Positions 35,673 to 44,788 of a stretch of DNA of 64,000 nt are shown one piece after another. The number at the start of each line of letters is the position of its first letter. Position 1 is the first letter of the stretch. A program made the position numbers and the translations under genes. The notes under the pieces are model-generated. The model worked only from the letters and a program-made list of their open reading frames with translations, did not search any database and was not told the DNA's origin. The stretch comes from an uncultured Pirellulaceae bacterium (GTDB lineage Bacteria > Planctomycetota > Planctomycetia > Pirellulales > Pirellulaceae): positions 62,001 through 126,000 of the forward strand of contig CALKGE010000005.1 of the NCBI GenBank assembly GCA_938084685.1. Reading direction: 5' to 3'.

Positions 35673-36887
35673 ATGCCAAGCTGCGTTTTAGCTTACTCCG
35701 GCGGACTAGATACTTCGGTTATTCTTGGATGGCTCCAGGACCAGGGATATGACGTCCACTGTGTCTACGTGGATCTGGGACAACCCTGTGAAGACCGTGA
35801 AGCCATCATGCAAAAAGCTCATGACTGTGGAGCAGTCAGCGCCCGCTTGGTGGATGTCCAGGAAGAACTATGCCGGGACTTCGCATTTCCGGTTTTGCAG
35901 TGGCAGGCCAAGTACGAAAGCATCTACCTGCTTGGTACCTCCATAGCCCGCCCACTGATCTCCAAAGTCTGTCTGGAAGTAGCCCGGGAAGTCGGAGCCG
36001 AGGCATATGTCCATGGTGCAACTGGAAAAGGGAACGACCAGTGCCGGTTCCAGCTGGCAGCCGAAGCACTCGACCCCAATGTCAAAATGATTGCCCCCTG
36101 GCGAATCAAGGAGTTTCGTGAACTGTTCCCCGGTCGAACTGAAATGATCGCCTACTGCGAAAGCAAAGGGATTCCTGTCAAAGCCTCTGCCTCCAAACCG
36201 TACAGCTCGGACGAAAACTGCCTCCACATCAGCTATGAAGCCGGCGATCTGGAAGATCTGGAAATCAATGGCGTCGAGAAAGTGGACTTTGGAATGGGGG
36301 TTTCGCCACAGGACGCTCCTGACCAGGTCGAAACAGTAACCATCAAGATCGAAAAGGGAGTGCCGGTCGCGGTTAACGGAGAGGAACTTTCGCCGCTGGG
36401 AGTCGTCGAGACTCTCAATGAAATTGGTGGACGTAATGGAGTGGGCCGCATCGACATGGTTGAAAACCGTTTCGTTGGCATGAAAAGCCGAGGTGTCTAT
36501 GAATCGCCGGGCATGACCGTCCTCTATGATGCTCTGCTGGTTCTGGAACAACTGACGATGGATCGGGACCTGTGTCATTTACGAGATCGACTGAAGGCCG
36601 AAGTGGCGGAGATGGTTTACTACGGGCACTGGTACTGCGCTCGCATGGACGCTCTGCTGGCATTCAATGAAGTGGCCATGCAGCATGTCACCGGCGAAGT
36701 CACTCTGGGACTCTACAAAGGTAACATCATTGTCGAAAGTCGCAAAAGTCCTAACAGCCTTTACGATGAGGGGATTGCTACCATGGAAGGTGGTGGATCC
36801 TACAATCAGGATGATGCAGAAGGCTTCCTGAGGATCGTGGGATTGCCTTACCGGGTCCAGGGACGTATTACGCCTCGCGAATATTAA
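35673..36887 (+). CDS. argG: Argininosuccinate synthase (ArgG)
   Basis: ArgG joins citrulline and aspartate with ATP to make argininosuccinate in arginine synthesis. The ATP pyrophosphatase P-loop CVLAYSGGLDTSVILGWL lies at the N-terminus. Other family blocks are YVDLGQPCEDREA, YVHGATGKGNDQCRF, APWRIKEFRELFPGR, KPYSSDENCLHISYE and GRNGVGRIDMVENRFVGMKS. The ATG at 35673 gives the normal 404 residues. An in-frame TTG at 35619 would add 18 unlike residues. No argH is adjacent. A strong two-sided terminator follows. Confidence 0.98.
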   Translation: MPSCVLAYSGGLDTSVILGWLQDQGYDVHCVYVDLGQPCEDREAIMQKAHDCGAVSARLVDVQEELCRDFAFPVLQWQAKYESIYLLGTSIARPLISKVCLEVAREVGAEAYVHGATGKGNDQCRFQLAAEALDPNVKMIAPWRIKEFRELFPGRTEMIAYCESKGIPVKASASKPYSSDENCLHISYEAGDLEDLEINGVEKVDFGMGVSPQDAPDQVETVTIKIEKGVPVAVNGEELSPLGVVETLNEIGGRNGVGRIDMVENRFVGMKSRGVYESPGMTVLYDALLVLEQLTMDRDLCHLRDRLKAEVAEMVYYGHWYCARMDALLAFNEVAMQHVTGEVTLGLYKGNIIVESRKSPNSLYDEGIATMEGGGSYNQDDAEGFLRIVGLPYRVQGRITPREY

Positions 36888-36962
36888 TCACCCGGTTGAT
36901 CGCCGAGCCGGAATCTTGCGAGCCATACCAGATTCAAGCCAGCTTGGCTGATAGAGCAAAAC

Positions 36963-36998
36963 AAAAAGGGACATCCATCATCGGGATGTCCCTTTTTT
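36963..36998. terminator. Bidirectional terminator after argG
   Basis: GGGACATCC (36968-36976) pairs with GGATGTCCC (36984-36992). AAAAA before it and TTTTTT after it extend the stem and give U-tracts on both strands. It separates the convergent argG and the lipoprotein gene at 37026. Confidence 0.85.
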
Positions 36999-37025
36999 AT
37001 GATCTGATACAGACAGTGTGGCGAG

Positions 37026-37544
37026 TTAGAAACCGAGTAACGGATTCGTCGCTCCTTCTACCAATTCACTGAGATCCGCTCCGGAAGTCTGAGTCACGAT
37101 AATGTAATCACCGTGGTGCAAGGCGTAATCGTTGAGCGGCTCTATCCGTCGATAGTTCGCGTCAAAGGGAACATCCAGCGGCAGGAATCTGCGAGGATCC
37201 TTGGTGGGCCGTTTCAACTTGACCTGCATGTAGTCAAACTGTTCAAGTGCTTTCGACAAACGTAGTGCATCCTGAACGCAGAGACCAGGATGTAATGGAA
37301 GACGAACTCTGGATCGCGCACCGTAGGCATTTCGTAATTCTACGGTGTAGCTTCCGTTAGGGTCCTGAGGCGTTGCATAACCGTTCTGAGCCACCGCCTG
37401 CTGTAACATGGCTTGCTGCTGTGCCACCAGTTGCTGGGGCGTTTGCATGTTGGCATTCGGGCTGTTCAGGTTGCATCCGCTTAACAGCAGAACAATCACT
37501 GTGAAATACAGAAATCGAAGAAAGCGGTTTGGAATGGATTTCAT
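37026..37544 (-). CDS. Small lipoprotein of unknown function
   Basis: From ATG 37544 the protein has 172 residues with a lipoprotein signal: basic start MKSIPNRFLR, hydrophobic FTVIVLLL, lipobox LLSGC. A Gln-rich stretch follows. A compact C-terminal region (about 65-160: YTVELRNAYGARSRVRLPL, CVQDALRLSKALEQFDY, YALHHGDYIIVTQ) has the feel of a ubiquitin-like or SLBB-like beta-grasp fold. I do not recognise the family. An ATG at 37586 would place 14 extra residues before the signal and is unlikely. It is monocistronic and convergent with argG. Confidence 0.7.
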   Translation of the reverse strand: MKSIPNRFLRFLYFTVIVLLLSGCNLNSPNANMQTPQQLVAQQQAMLQQAVAQNGYATPQDPNGSYTVELRNAYGARSRVRLPLHPGLCVQDALRLSKALEQFDYMQVKLKRPTKDPRRFLPLDVPFDANYRRIEPLNDYALHHGDYIIVTQTSGADLSELVEGATNPLLGF

Positions 37545-37785
37545 GGTCTTATTCCCTGGGGGGAGAGAATACTGATTCGTGTTCATTCAGTTGCTTGAAA
37601 GGAACTGAAAACTGGGTTGGTAGCTCGCGAATCGTCCATGACCACCGGTTTCTTGAAGTTTCTTCAACTGTTTTGATAAAAAAAAGGAAACATTCGTCCC
37701 TACCGGCAATTGGATTATTCTCAGGTAATCAATTGGTTGTTAGAATCGCTCGCAAGGGCTCGTCGAAGTTTTATTAAGGGGCACG

Positions 37786-38766
37786 ATGAAAGTGACTGCA
37801 ACGGATTCAGCAGTAAACATTTCACCAGTACCTGACACGTGGCAACGTCGTCACTTACTGGGGCTCGAAGAATTATCCCGGGACGACATTCTTACAATTC
37901 TCCACACTGCCGTGGAACTCAAGGCAGCAACCGGTGGATGCAAGGAAAAGCTCTCCCTTCTCCAGGGCAAAACCATTGCCAACATGTTCTTCGAGAATTC
38001 AACGCGAACACGTAACAGCTTCAGTCTGGCGGCGCGACGACTAGGAGCCGATACAGTCGAGTTTTCAGCCGGGTCCAGCAGTCTGAGTAAAGGGGAAACG
38101 CTGATCGATACAGCCAAGACCATTGAAGCCATGAATGTGGACGCCATGGTCGTACGACACAGCACACCCGGAAGTCCACACCTGTTGTCGCAAAACGTCA
38201 ATTGCAGCATTCTCAACGCAGGTGACGGCCCGCACGAGCATCCTACCCAGGGGATGCTCGATATCATGACGATCTACGAGCAACGAGGGACACTCGCAGG
38301 ACTCACCGTTGCCATGGTTGGCGATATAACCTACAGCCGGACCGCCCGCTCGAATATCTGGGGACTCAAAAAACTTGGAGCTCATGTCATTGTCTGCGGG
38401 CCGGCCACGCTGGTCTCCAAGGCCTGGGAGGACTTTGGAGTCGAAGTTTCTCACAGCCTCGACGACATCATTCCGCGGTGCGACGTCCTGAATCTCCTCC
38501 GTATCCAATTCGAACGCCAATACACTCGTCCTTTCCCCTCCGTTCGTGAATATGCCTTCCTGTACGGAATGAACCGTAAACGCATGGAACAGGCCAAAGA
38601 CGACATACTGATCATGGCTCCAGGCCCCATCAACCGCGGAGTCGAAATCACTCCTGATGTTGCTGACGGTCCGCATTCGGTGATTCTTCATCAAGTTACC
38701 AACGGAATCGCTGTTCGCATGGCAGCCCTCTACCTGACGACTTCCACTAACCAGCAACCCGCCTAG
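37786..38766 (+). CDS. pyrB: Aspartate carbamoyltransferase catalytic subunit (PyrB)
   Basis: PyrB makes carbamoyl-aspartate, the committed step of pyrimidine synthesis. The 326-residue chain contains the carbamoyl-phosphate motif [57 protein letters not shown] and the aspartate-side [14 protein letters not shown], plus [11 protein letters not shown]. The N-terminus is slightly extended (about 25 residues before [13 protein letters not shown]), as in ATCases that associate with a dihydroorotase-like partner. AAGGGG precedes the ATG. The next gene, 23 bp downstream, encodes a dihydroorotase-like pseudoenzyme. No pyrI is seen. Confidence 0.97.
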   Translation: MKVTATDSAVNISPVPDTWQRRHLLGLEELSRDDILTILHTAVELKAATGGCKEKLSLLQGKTIANMFFENSTRTRNSFSLAARRLGADTVEFSAGSSSLSKGETLIDTAKTIEAMNVDAMVVRHSTPGSPHLLSQNVNCSILNAGDGPHEHPTQGMLDIMTIYEQRGTLAGLTVAMVGDITYSRTARSNIWGLKKLGAHVIVCGPATLVSKAWEDFGVEVSHSLDDIIPRCDVLNLLRIQFERQYTRPFPSVREYAFLYGMNRKRMEQAKDDILIMAPGPINRGVEITPDVADGPHSVILHQVTNGIAVRMAALYLTTSTNQQPA

Positions 38767-38789
38767 ACTGTTCAGATAAGGAGTCGACC

Positions 38790-40064
38790 ATGCCCAGCAT
38801 TCTCATCCGAAACGGCCGCATCATCGACCCCAGTCAGTCGCTGGATGAAGTCGCAGATCTGCTCATCGAGGACGGTATCATTCGCGCCATTGGCACAGAA
38901 CTGGGAACCGCTGATCACGAAATTGATGCGACCAGCCAAATTGTATCTCCAGGCCTCGTCGATGTTCACGTACAACTGCGGGAACCCGGGTTTGAAGAGG
39001 ACGAAACGATTGAATCAGGAACGGCTGCAGCTATCCAGGGTGGCTTCACTTCGATAGCCTGCCTGCCCAACACATCCCCCACAACCGATACTCAGGCTCA
39101 GGTGCAGTTCATTCAGCAAAAAGCGAGCCAGGCAGACAATTGTCATGTCTTTGTAATCGCTTGTGTCAGCAAGAATCGCGAAGGTCAGGAACTGGCCGAA
39201 ATGGGAATCCTGACACAAGCCGGCGCGGTTGCATTTACTGACGCTCCCAATCCACTGCAAAAGACAGACCTCTTCCGCAGAGCGTTGGAATACAGTCGCA
39301 TGTTTGATGTCCCCATTCTGGATCATCCGGAAATCCCCGAATTGTCGCAAAGTGGGATCATGCACTCAGGAGCTGTCTCCATGGTCCTGGGACTTTCAGG
39401 AATCCACCCGGACAGCGAAGAACTGGCAACCGGCCGTGACCTCCGACTTGCTGAAACCATCGGAGCCCGGTTACACCTGATGGATATCTCCACCGAAGGG
39501 AGTGTCGAGTTGATTCGGCGTGCCAAAGGACGCGGAGTCCATGTGACAAGCGAAGTCTGCATCGCCAACCTGTACCTGACCGATGAAGTCATGCGATCAT
39601 TTGATTCCAACTACAAGGTCAACCCTCCGCTACGCTCCCAGACTCATATCGATGCCTGTGTCGCGGGATTGCAGGATGGAACCATTGATGTCATCACCAG
39701 TGGTCACGCGCCACGGGCGTCTGAGAAGAAGATGACCGAACTTGACCGAGCTCCTTTTGGTATGAGTCAAATTGAGATCACGCTGGGTCTGGCCATCACT
39801 AACCTGGTCGTTCCCGGACACCTGGACTTCCCCACACTCATCTCCAAAATTTCCACTAACCCCGCGCAGGCTCTGAAACTGGAAAAAGGAACCCTGGCGA
39901 TCGGAGCTGCGGCGGACATTACCATTATCGATCCGCAAGCAAGCTGGCAAGTCGACTCCAGTACCTTTGCTTCGCGGAGCACGAACACACCCTTTGATGG
40001 TCTGACACTCACTGGCCGAGCGACAACCGTCATCGTTGACGGTATTGTCAAATTACAGCGGTAA
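38790..40064 (+). CDS. Dihydroorotase-like protein lacking key metal/catalytic residues (PyrC'-like)
   Basis: The 424-residue amidohydrolase aligns along its whole length with type I dihydroorotases (IVSPGLVDVH, LREPG, GGFTSIACLPNT, TNPAQALKLEKGTLAIGAAADITI). Several active-site positions differ. HxH is H60-V-Q62. The metal His of the HxxHxST block is Asp232 (LHLMDIST). The catalytic Asp of TDHAPH is Gly305 (TSGHAPR). The NxHH substrate loop is CIANL. D151 and H179 remain. A non-catalytic role is therefore likely. In Pseudomonas an inactive PyrC' is needed to assemble the ATCase holoenzyme, and here the gene directly follows pyrB. An active dihydroorotase should be encoded elsewhere. Confidence 0.88.
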   Translation: MPSILIRNGRIIDPSQSLDEVADLLIEDGIIRAIGTELGTADHEIDATSQIVSPGLVDVHVQLREPGFEEDETIESGTAAAIQGGFTSIACLPNTSPTTDTQAQVQFIQQKASQADNCHVFVIACVSKNREGQELAEMGILTQAGAVAFTDAPNPLQKTDLFRRALEYSRMFDVPILDHPEIPELSQSGIMHSGAVSMVLGLSGIHPDSEELATGRDLRLAETIGARLHLMDISTEGSVELIRRAKGRGVHVTSEVCIANLYLTDEVMRSFDSNYKVNPPLRSQTHIDACVAGLQDGTIDVITSGHAPRASEKKMTELDRAPFGMSQIEITLGLAITNLVVPGHLDFPTLISKISTNPAQALKLEKGTLAIGAAADITIIDPQASWQVDSSTFASRSTNTPFDGLTLTGRATTVIVDGIVKLQR

Positions 40065-40068
40065 CCTC

Positions 40069-40674
40069 GTGAATCGTTCAAACCCACCTCAGTCAACTTC
40101 TCCACTTTTCCTGATCGATGGATACAATCTCTGGTGGGCATCTGAAGATATTGGCCCAGATAACGACTCTGGCACCCTGGAAGGAGCTCGTCAAAATCTG
40201 ATTCAATGGCTGCTGGAAACACTGACCCCCGAACTGATCAAAAAGACCGTCCTGGTTTTTGATGCCAAAAACCCGCCTCCGAACCGAGCATCCCTTTTCA
40301 ACCATCAAGGGCTCCTCGTCCACTTTGCAGTGGGTTACGGTGAAGCAGATACCCTGATGGAAGAATATATCAGCGTCCACACGGCACCTCGGAACCTGAC
40401 CGTCGTCTCAAGTGACCACCGGGTACAACGTGCGGCCAAACGCCGGCGAGCACAGGCGATCGACAGCAACCTTTGGTACCAACGTATCAACCGGGAAATG
40501 AAAGCTAAACAAGCCGCTCAGAAAACCGACCATCGCAAACCAAATCAAAAACTATCCGAATTTGAAGTGGCAGCCTGGCTGCAGGATTTTGGCCTTCACC
40601 AGCCGGGGGCGGATGAAGCGTTACAGCAGGAAATTGAACAGGAATTCAGGCAACCACGAAAACGGCGCCCCTAG
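40069..40674 (+). CDS. NYN-domain (YacP-like) predicted RNA-binding/nuclease protein
   Basis: The GTG at 40069 lies four bases after the preceding stop and gives 201 residues. The N-terminal 125 residues are a NYN/PIN-like fold of the YacP (Rae1) family: PLFLIDGYNLWW, VLVFDAKNPPP, GEADTLMEEYI and VVSSDHRVQRAAKRR, with the acidic residues expected for metal binding. Bacillus YacP/Rae1 is a ribosome-associated endoribonuclease. Whether this relative cleaves RNA is unknown. The C-terminal 75 residues are charged and Gln-rich. It is probably co-transcribed with pyrB and the pseudo-dihydroorotase. Confidence 0.85.
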   Translation: MNRSNPPQSTSPLFLIDGYNLWWASEDIGPDNDSGTLEGARQNLIQWLLETLTPELIKKTVLVFDAKNPPPNRASLFNHQGLLVHFAVGYGEADTLMEEYISVHTAPRNLTVVSSDHRVQRAAKRRRAQAIDSNLWYQRINREMKAKQAAQKTDHRKPNQKLSEFEVAAWLQDFGLHQPGADEALQQEIEQEFRQPRKRRP

Positions 40675-40841
40675 GGTCATCCCGGTCTGGGGATGTGCTG
40701 CTGGACGGCTGCTGATTGGCGCGACGCAAACTAATATGAATTGCTTCGTTTGCCACTAAAAAGATTGTGGCAAATACTCTACACTCTACGGTTTACCCCT
40801 ACAGTTAATTCCTCACCGTAAAACATGCTACTGATCAACGT

Positions 40842-41978
40842 ATGAGTTCATCAACACTTACCGACATCCGCAAAAAAGTAGAAAATGGCGATCGCCTGTC
40901 GCTCGACGACGGCCTGCTACTCTATCGGGACGACACCCCTTTGTTAGAGGTAGGCGAACTGGCCAATATCGTGCGGGAACGAATCAACGGCAATGCCGCC
41001 TACTACAATATCAATACCCATCTCAACCCAACCAACGTCTGTGTCTATCGATGTAATTTCTGTGCCTTCCGAGCAGATCTCCGCTCAGAACGTGGTTATG
41101 TCATGTCCGACGAACAGATACTGCAGCGTGGTGGCGAAGCGGTCGCCAATGGTTGTACCGAAATGCATATTGTAGGTGGTTTACACCACAAAAAAGATTA
41201 TGACTGGTACGTCAATATCGTGCGTATCCTGCACCAGGCTTACCCAGACCTGCATCTGAAAGCATGGACCGGAGTTGAAATCAACTGGTTTGAACACCTC
41301 ACCGGGAAGTCCGTGCGAGAAATACTGGAGGATTTGCGCGAAGCCGGACTGGGTAGCATGCCAGGCGGTGGAGCAGAAATATTTCACCCCGAAGTGCGTG
41401 ACCAGATCTGCGAGCACAAAGCGGATACCGGCAAATGGTTTGAAATTCACGGCACCGCCCATGATCTGGGAATCAAAACCAATGCCACGATGCTCTATGG
41501 GCATATTGAAAACGAATTTCACCGTGTAGACCACCTTATCCGCCTACGAGAACAACAGGACAAATCCGGCGGTTTTCAAACATTTATTCCACTCGCTTTC
41601 CATCCTCAAAACACCGGCCTTGACCACCTGAAAAAACCATCGGCCATCATGGACCTGCGAACCATGGCCATTTCACGGCTGATGCTCGACAACTTCCCAC
41701 ACATCAAGGCTTACTGGATTATGCTGGGAATCGGTACTGCACAAACTGCACTGGATTACGGAGCAGATGACCTCGATGGTACGGTACGGCACGAGCTGAT
41801 TTATCATGATGCCGGAGCCACGACGCCGGAAGAATTAACCGTCGAACAGTTGAAAGAGCTGATCCGTGAAACCGGCCGAGAGCCGGTTGAACGCGACACC
41901 GTCTATAACGAAGTCATTCGGGACGCTGACAATCCGGCTGATTGGAGAATCGGCGAAGCACTCAGTGTCAGCCTTTGA
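40842..41978 (+). CDS. mqnE: Aminofutalosine synthase (MqnE), radical SAM
   Basis: MqnE joins 3-enolpyruvyl-benzoate (as its carboxyvinyloxy form) with S-adenosylmethionine to give aminofutalosine in the futalosine route to menaquinone. The 378-residue protein has the [4Fe-4S] site CVYRCNFCAF (CxxxCxxC), then EMHIVGGLHHKKDYDWYV, LKAWTGVEINWF, GLGSMPGGGAEIF and NATMLYGHIE. These fit MqnE better than MqnC. The C-terminal FIPLAFHPQNTGL and AYWIMLGIGTAQTAL complete the family pattern. Later-pathway genes (prenyltransferase, UbiX, methyltransferase) lie within 4 kb on the other strand. Confidence 0.93.
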   Translation: MSSSTLTDIRKKVENGDRLSLDDGLLLYRDDTPLLEVGELANIVRERINGNAAYYNINTHLNPTNVCVYRCNFCAFRADLRSERGYVMSDEQILQRGGEAVANGCTEMHIVGGLHHKKDYDWYVNIVRILHQAYPDLHLKAWTGVEINWFEHLTGKSVREILEDLREAGLGSMPGGGAEIFHPEVRDQICEHKADTGKWFEIHGTAHDLGIKTNATMLYGHIENEFHRVDHLIRLREQQDKSGGFQTFIPLAFHPQNTGLDHLKKPSAIMDLRTMAISRLMLDNFPHIKAYWIMLGIGTAQTALDYGADDLDGTVRHELIYHDAGATTPEELTVEQLKELIRETGREPVERDTVYNEVIRDADNPADWRIGEALSVSL

Positions 41979-42007
41979 TTCCACTGTTCGTTCCAATGCC
42001 AGCAGCG

Positions 42008-43102
42008 TTACTTGAGGATGTTTAAAATTGCCTCCTTGGCAATGCTACTGGTATCTGGATCCTTTTCGGTAATGAATTGTTCCAATCGACGAACATGATC
42101 ACGAGCTGAAGGCCCGATCACACCCAACGTATAAATAGCGATTTGACGTGTCACTCGGTTGGGGGAATCGAGTTTCATAACCAGTACATCAATCGATGGG
42201 CTGCCAATGCGAGCCAACGCTTGGGCAGCCGCACCCTGAAGGTCTTTGTCTTCCACGTCCAGCAGGGCCCCAAGCTGTTTTACGCCCGCTTTGGCCTTGC
42301 TACCATACTTGCCCAGTAATACGGCTGTCGTTCGTTTGACGCCATTGTTATCCGAGGTATCCAGCACGCTGATCAGCGTAGCAATCGCAGGTTCAACAGG
42401 CGCCAACTTCACATAAGACTGCAAGGCAGCCTGCTTAATTGTAGAATCATCATCATCGGCCAGAATCAACTCGCCCAAAGCCGTTTCTGTCGCCAGACCA
42501 TCTCCCGGAACCAGCGCGATCAAACGTAAAATTGAATTGCGAATACCAGACTCCTCGAGATTGTCTTTCATCATGGTTAACAGACGAGGGTGCAATTCAG
42601 CGGCCTGAACCGTTGACAACTGGCGAATTAACTGAACGCCAATCGAACGCACTTTGCTATCACCATCCACCAACGCCAGTTTCACAAGACTGAACGTCTC
42701 CTCCGGAAAGCCTTGAGCCTTCCCGGTCATCATCAACATCATGCCTCGCCGCTGGGCAACACTGCCTGCACGCATCCAATCACGATGTTGCGCGATCACC
42801 TCGGCTACTTGATCATTCAACGCTGTACTGGCGGCAATCCTGACTTCAGTTTCACCTTCTCCTAAATCTGTCAGCAATTTACCAACAGCTTCATCGAGTT
42901 CGATGGATTCACCGGAAGACTCTACTTGAGTTTCAACGACAGGGGACGATTCATCCGTGGCAGGTTGCTGTTGATTGGAAACGTCGTCAGAGCCTGGATC
43001 CGACGGAGCAACCTCGGAAGGTGGCGGCGGTGATTCTCCGACACAACCTGAGAACGCACCCAGGACCAATACTCCGAACACTAAAGCTGATTTAGCAGAC
43101 AC
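42008..43102 (-). CDS. HEAT-repeat lipoprotein
   Basis: From GTG 43102 the protein has 364 residues. It begins with a lipoprotein signal (SALVFGVLVLGAFSGC), and a Pro/Ser/Asp-rich linker of about 60 residues follows. HEAT repeats then run to the end (about 85-360), e.g. DGDSKVRSIGVQLIRQL, DDDSTIKQAALQSYVKL, DLQGAAAQALARIG and SPNRVTRQIAIYTLGVIG. HEAT arrays bind proteins, so a periplasmic scaffold is likely. GGAGG and AAGG precede the GTG. An ATG at 43165 would bury the signal 21 residues inside. It lies 77 bp downstream of the ubiA-like gene, but its link to quinone synthesis is not evident. Confidence 0.82.
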   Translation of the reverse strand: MSAKSALVFGVLVLGAFSGCVGESPPPPSEVAPSDPGSDDVSNQQQPATDESSPVVETQVESSGESIELDEAVGKLLTDLGEGETEVRIAASTALNDQVAEVIAQHRDWMRAGSVAQRRGMMLMMTGKAQGFPEETFSLVKLALVDGDSKVRSIGVQLIRQLSTVQAAELHPRLLTMMKDNLEESGIRNSILRLIALVPGDGLATETALGELILADDDDSTIKQAALQSYVKLAPVEPAIATLISVLDTSDNNGVKRTTAVLLGKYGSKAKAGVKQLGALLDVEDKDLQGAAAQALARIGSPSIDVLVMKLDSPNRVTRQIAIYTLGVIGPSARDHVRRLEQFITEKDPDTSSIAKEAILNILK

Positions 43103-43179
43103 GTTACCTTCACCTCCCGAGAACACGATCACCACCTCAAATGAGGAGTCCAACCGTTGTTTCATTCCAGCGTGAGGGA

Positions 43180-44133
43180 TTATATCAGCAAGTCCAGTGA
43201 TACAATCAAGAACAGTCCCACGCTGATGACAGAATTCACATTAAAAAAGGCAATGTTTACTCGAGTCAAATCGTCTGCCTTGACGACCGAATGCTCATAA
43301 AGCAGCAGGCAGGCGACCGCCCCCACCGCTGTGTAGTAAATCCACCCCAACGCCAGACGGGGACCACCTGCTAAATGCACTATCGGTAGCAGCAGCATAC
43401 AGCCAATCATCACCAGATGGGACAATGCGGCAATCCGCAACGCTCCTTTTACACCAAATCTGGCCGGCACACTTTTGAGATTCGCAGCTTGGTCGAAGGC
43501 TGCATCCTGACAGGCATAGATGATGTCAAAGCCACTCACCCAGAACAATACAATCAGACCGATCACTACCGCTGGCAAACAATCCGCTGGTGAAACCATC
43601 ATGACTTCACCCCGCAGCGCTATCCAGGTACTGATGGGCGCCAACATCAAACTGACTCCCAGGTAAAAATGGGCCAGTGAGGTAATCCGTTTGGTGTAAC
43701 TGTAAAGACAGAGAAATGCCAGCACCGGAACGGACAGGTAGAGCGGCAATCGGTTGGGTAGGAAGAGAAGTGTGGCCGCTACAAACAACAGACTGTTCAC
43801 CAGTGTAAACAGGATGACACTCTGCAGTGTCAGGACTCCTGCCGGGATATGACGATTTTCTGTCCGTGGATTATCTTTATCGATACGATGATCAGCCACT
43901 CGGTTAAATGCCATCGCGGAACTCCGAGCGAACACCATGCAGACGATGATGCCGACCAGGTGCAGAAAATTAAAACCGGGGCGTTGCACCGCTGGCGAGT
44001 CGACTGGAGGTACAACCCAGCACATCACGGCCGCCAGGAGAGCGAAGGGAAGAGCAAAAATCGTATGGCTAAAGCGGATCATCTCAAGAATGGTCCGAAT
44101 GCGTTGCCATGTCCCCAGGGACGGCTCACTCAT
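43180..44133 (-). CDS. UbiA-family prenyltransferase (menaquinone synthesis)
   Basis: The 317-residue membrane protein has eight or nine hydrophobic helices. The first aspartate-rich motif is NRVADHRIDKDNPRT (with NRxxD in place of NDxxD) and the second is DIIYACQDAAFD. UbiA enzymes attach a polyprenyl chain to an aromatic ring using Mg2+-bound diphosphate. Given mqnE nearby and UbiX and MenG in the same operon, this is the likely MqnP that prenylates the futalosine-derived 1,4-dihydroxy-6-naphthoate. Its ATG overlaps the ubiX stop by eight bases, so translation is coupled. Confidence 0.92.
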   Translation of the reverse strand: MSEPSLGTWQRIRTILEMIRFSHTIFALPFALLAAVMCWVVPPVDSPAVQRPGFNFLHLVGIIVCMVFARSSAMAFNRVADHRIDKDNPRTENRHIPAGVLTLQSVILFTLVNSLLFVAATLLFLPNRLPLYLSVPVLAFLCLYSYTKRITSLAHFYLGVSLMLAPISTWIALRGEVMMVSPADCLPAVVIGLIVLFWVSGFDIIYACQDAAFDQAANLKSVPARFGVKGALRIAALSHLVMIGCMLLLPIVHLAGGPRLALGWIYYTAVGAVACLLLYEHSVVKADDLTRVNIAFFNVNSVISVGLFLIVSLDLLI

Positions 44134-44788
44134 GCTCTGTCCCTTCCCCCCAACGCTCCATCAACTGGTTATCTATCCCCAGCTGGTCGAGGATTCTGGC
44201 AACCAGAAAATCAACCAGATCCCCAAGGGACTGCACACCGTGATACCATCCCGGGCTGGCCGGAAGCACGACGGCTCCGGCAGCTGTCACTCGCCGCATG
44301 TTCTCGATCGCGATCGCTGACAAAGGAGTTTCACGTGTTACCAGCACGAGTTTACGCCGTTCCTTCAGATGAACCTCTGCTCCCCGGTGTATCAGATTAC
44401 CGCTGATGCCACTGGCAATACTTCCCAGCGTGCCTCCGCTGCAAGGGCAGATCACCATCCCGTAAGTACGGTGAGAACCGCTGGCAATCGGACTCATTAA
44501 ATCCTTGTAATGATAAACGCGAACCTGACGGAGCGGAGGAATCTCCAGAGCAGAACATCCTGGAATCTGGTATTCCAGCAGCATTTCAATAGACGGGTTT
44601 TCCACATCCAACGTCAGCCCTAACTCCTGCTGAATTACCTGACACCCCGCAGCACTCACGGTCAATTCAACCGGAATCGCTGAGGCAACCAGTTGTTGCA
44701 GCAGCCTCACACTGTAGACAGCTCCACTGGCACCACTGATAGCCAATACCACGGAACGGTTGATTGTCGCGCTATTGTTACTGCTCAT
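44126..44788 (-). CDS. ubiX: UbiX-family flavin prenyltransferase
   Basis: UbiX prenylates FMN with dimethylallyl phosphate to make prenyl-FMN, the cofactor of UbiD-type decarboxylases. The 220-residue protein shows ISGASGAVYSVRLLQQL (FMN site), YHYKDLMSPIASGS, GMVICPCSGGTLGSIASGIS and RKLVLVTRETPLSAI. In the futalosine route, UbiX/UbiD homologues (MqnM/MqnL in Streptomyces numbering) remove the ring carboxylate. The UbiD partner is not in this window. It overlaps menG by four bases (ATGA) and the ubiA-like gene by eight. Confidence 0.94.
   Translation of the reverse strand: MSSNNSATINRSVVLAISGASGAVYSVRLLQQLVASAIPVELTVSAAGCQVIQQELGLTLDVENPSIEMLLEYQIPGCSALEIPPLRQVRVYHYKDLMSPIASGSHRTYGMVICPCSGGTLGSIASGISGNLIHRGAEVHLKERRKLVLVTRETPLSAIAIENMRRVTAAGAVVLPASPGWYHGVQSLGDLVDFLVARILDQLGIDNQLMERWGEGTEHE

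Noticed and set aside
35868-36578. 236-codon open frame antisense to argG
   Set aside because: It lies wholly inside the highly conserved argG on the other strand, has no family resemblance, and is a codon-bias shadow.
38065-38757. 230-codon open frame antisense to pyrB
   Set aside because: Entirely within pyrB, no recognisable domain, and no ribosome site. Treated as a shadow.
40842-41978. Annotation as cyclic dehypoxanthine futalosine synthase (MqnC)
   Set aside because: The blocks LKAWTGVEINWF and GLGSMPGGGAEIF and the overall length fit MqnE better, although the two families are related.
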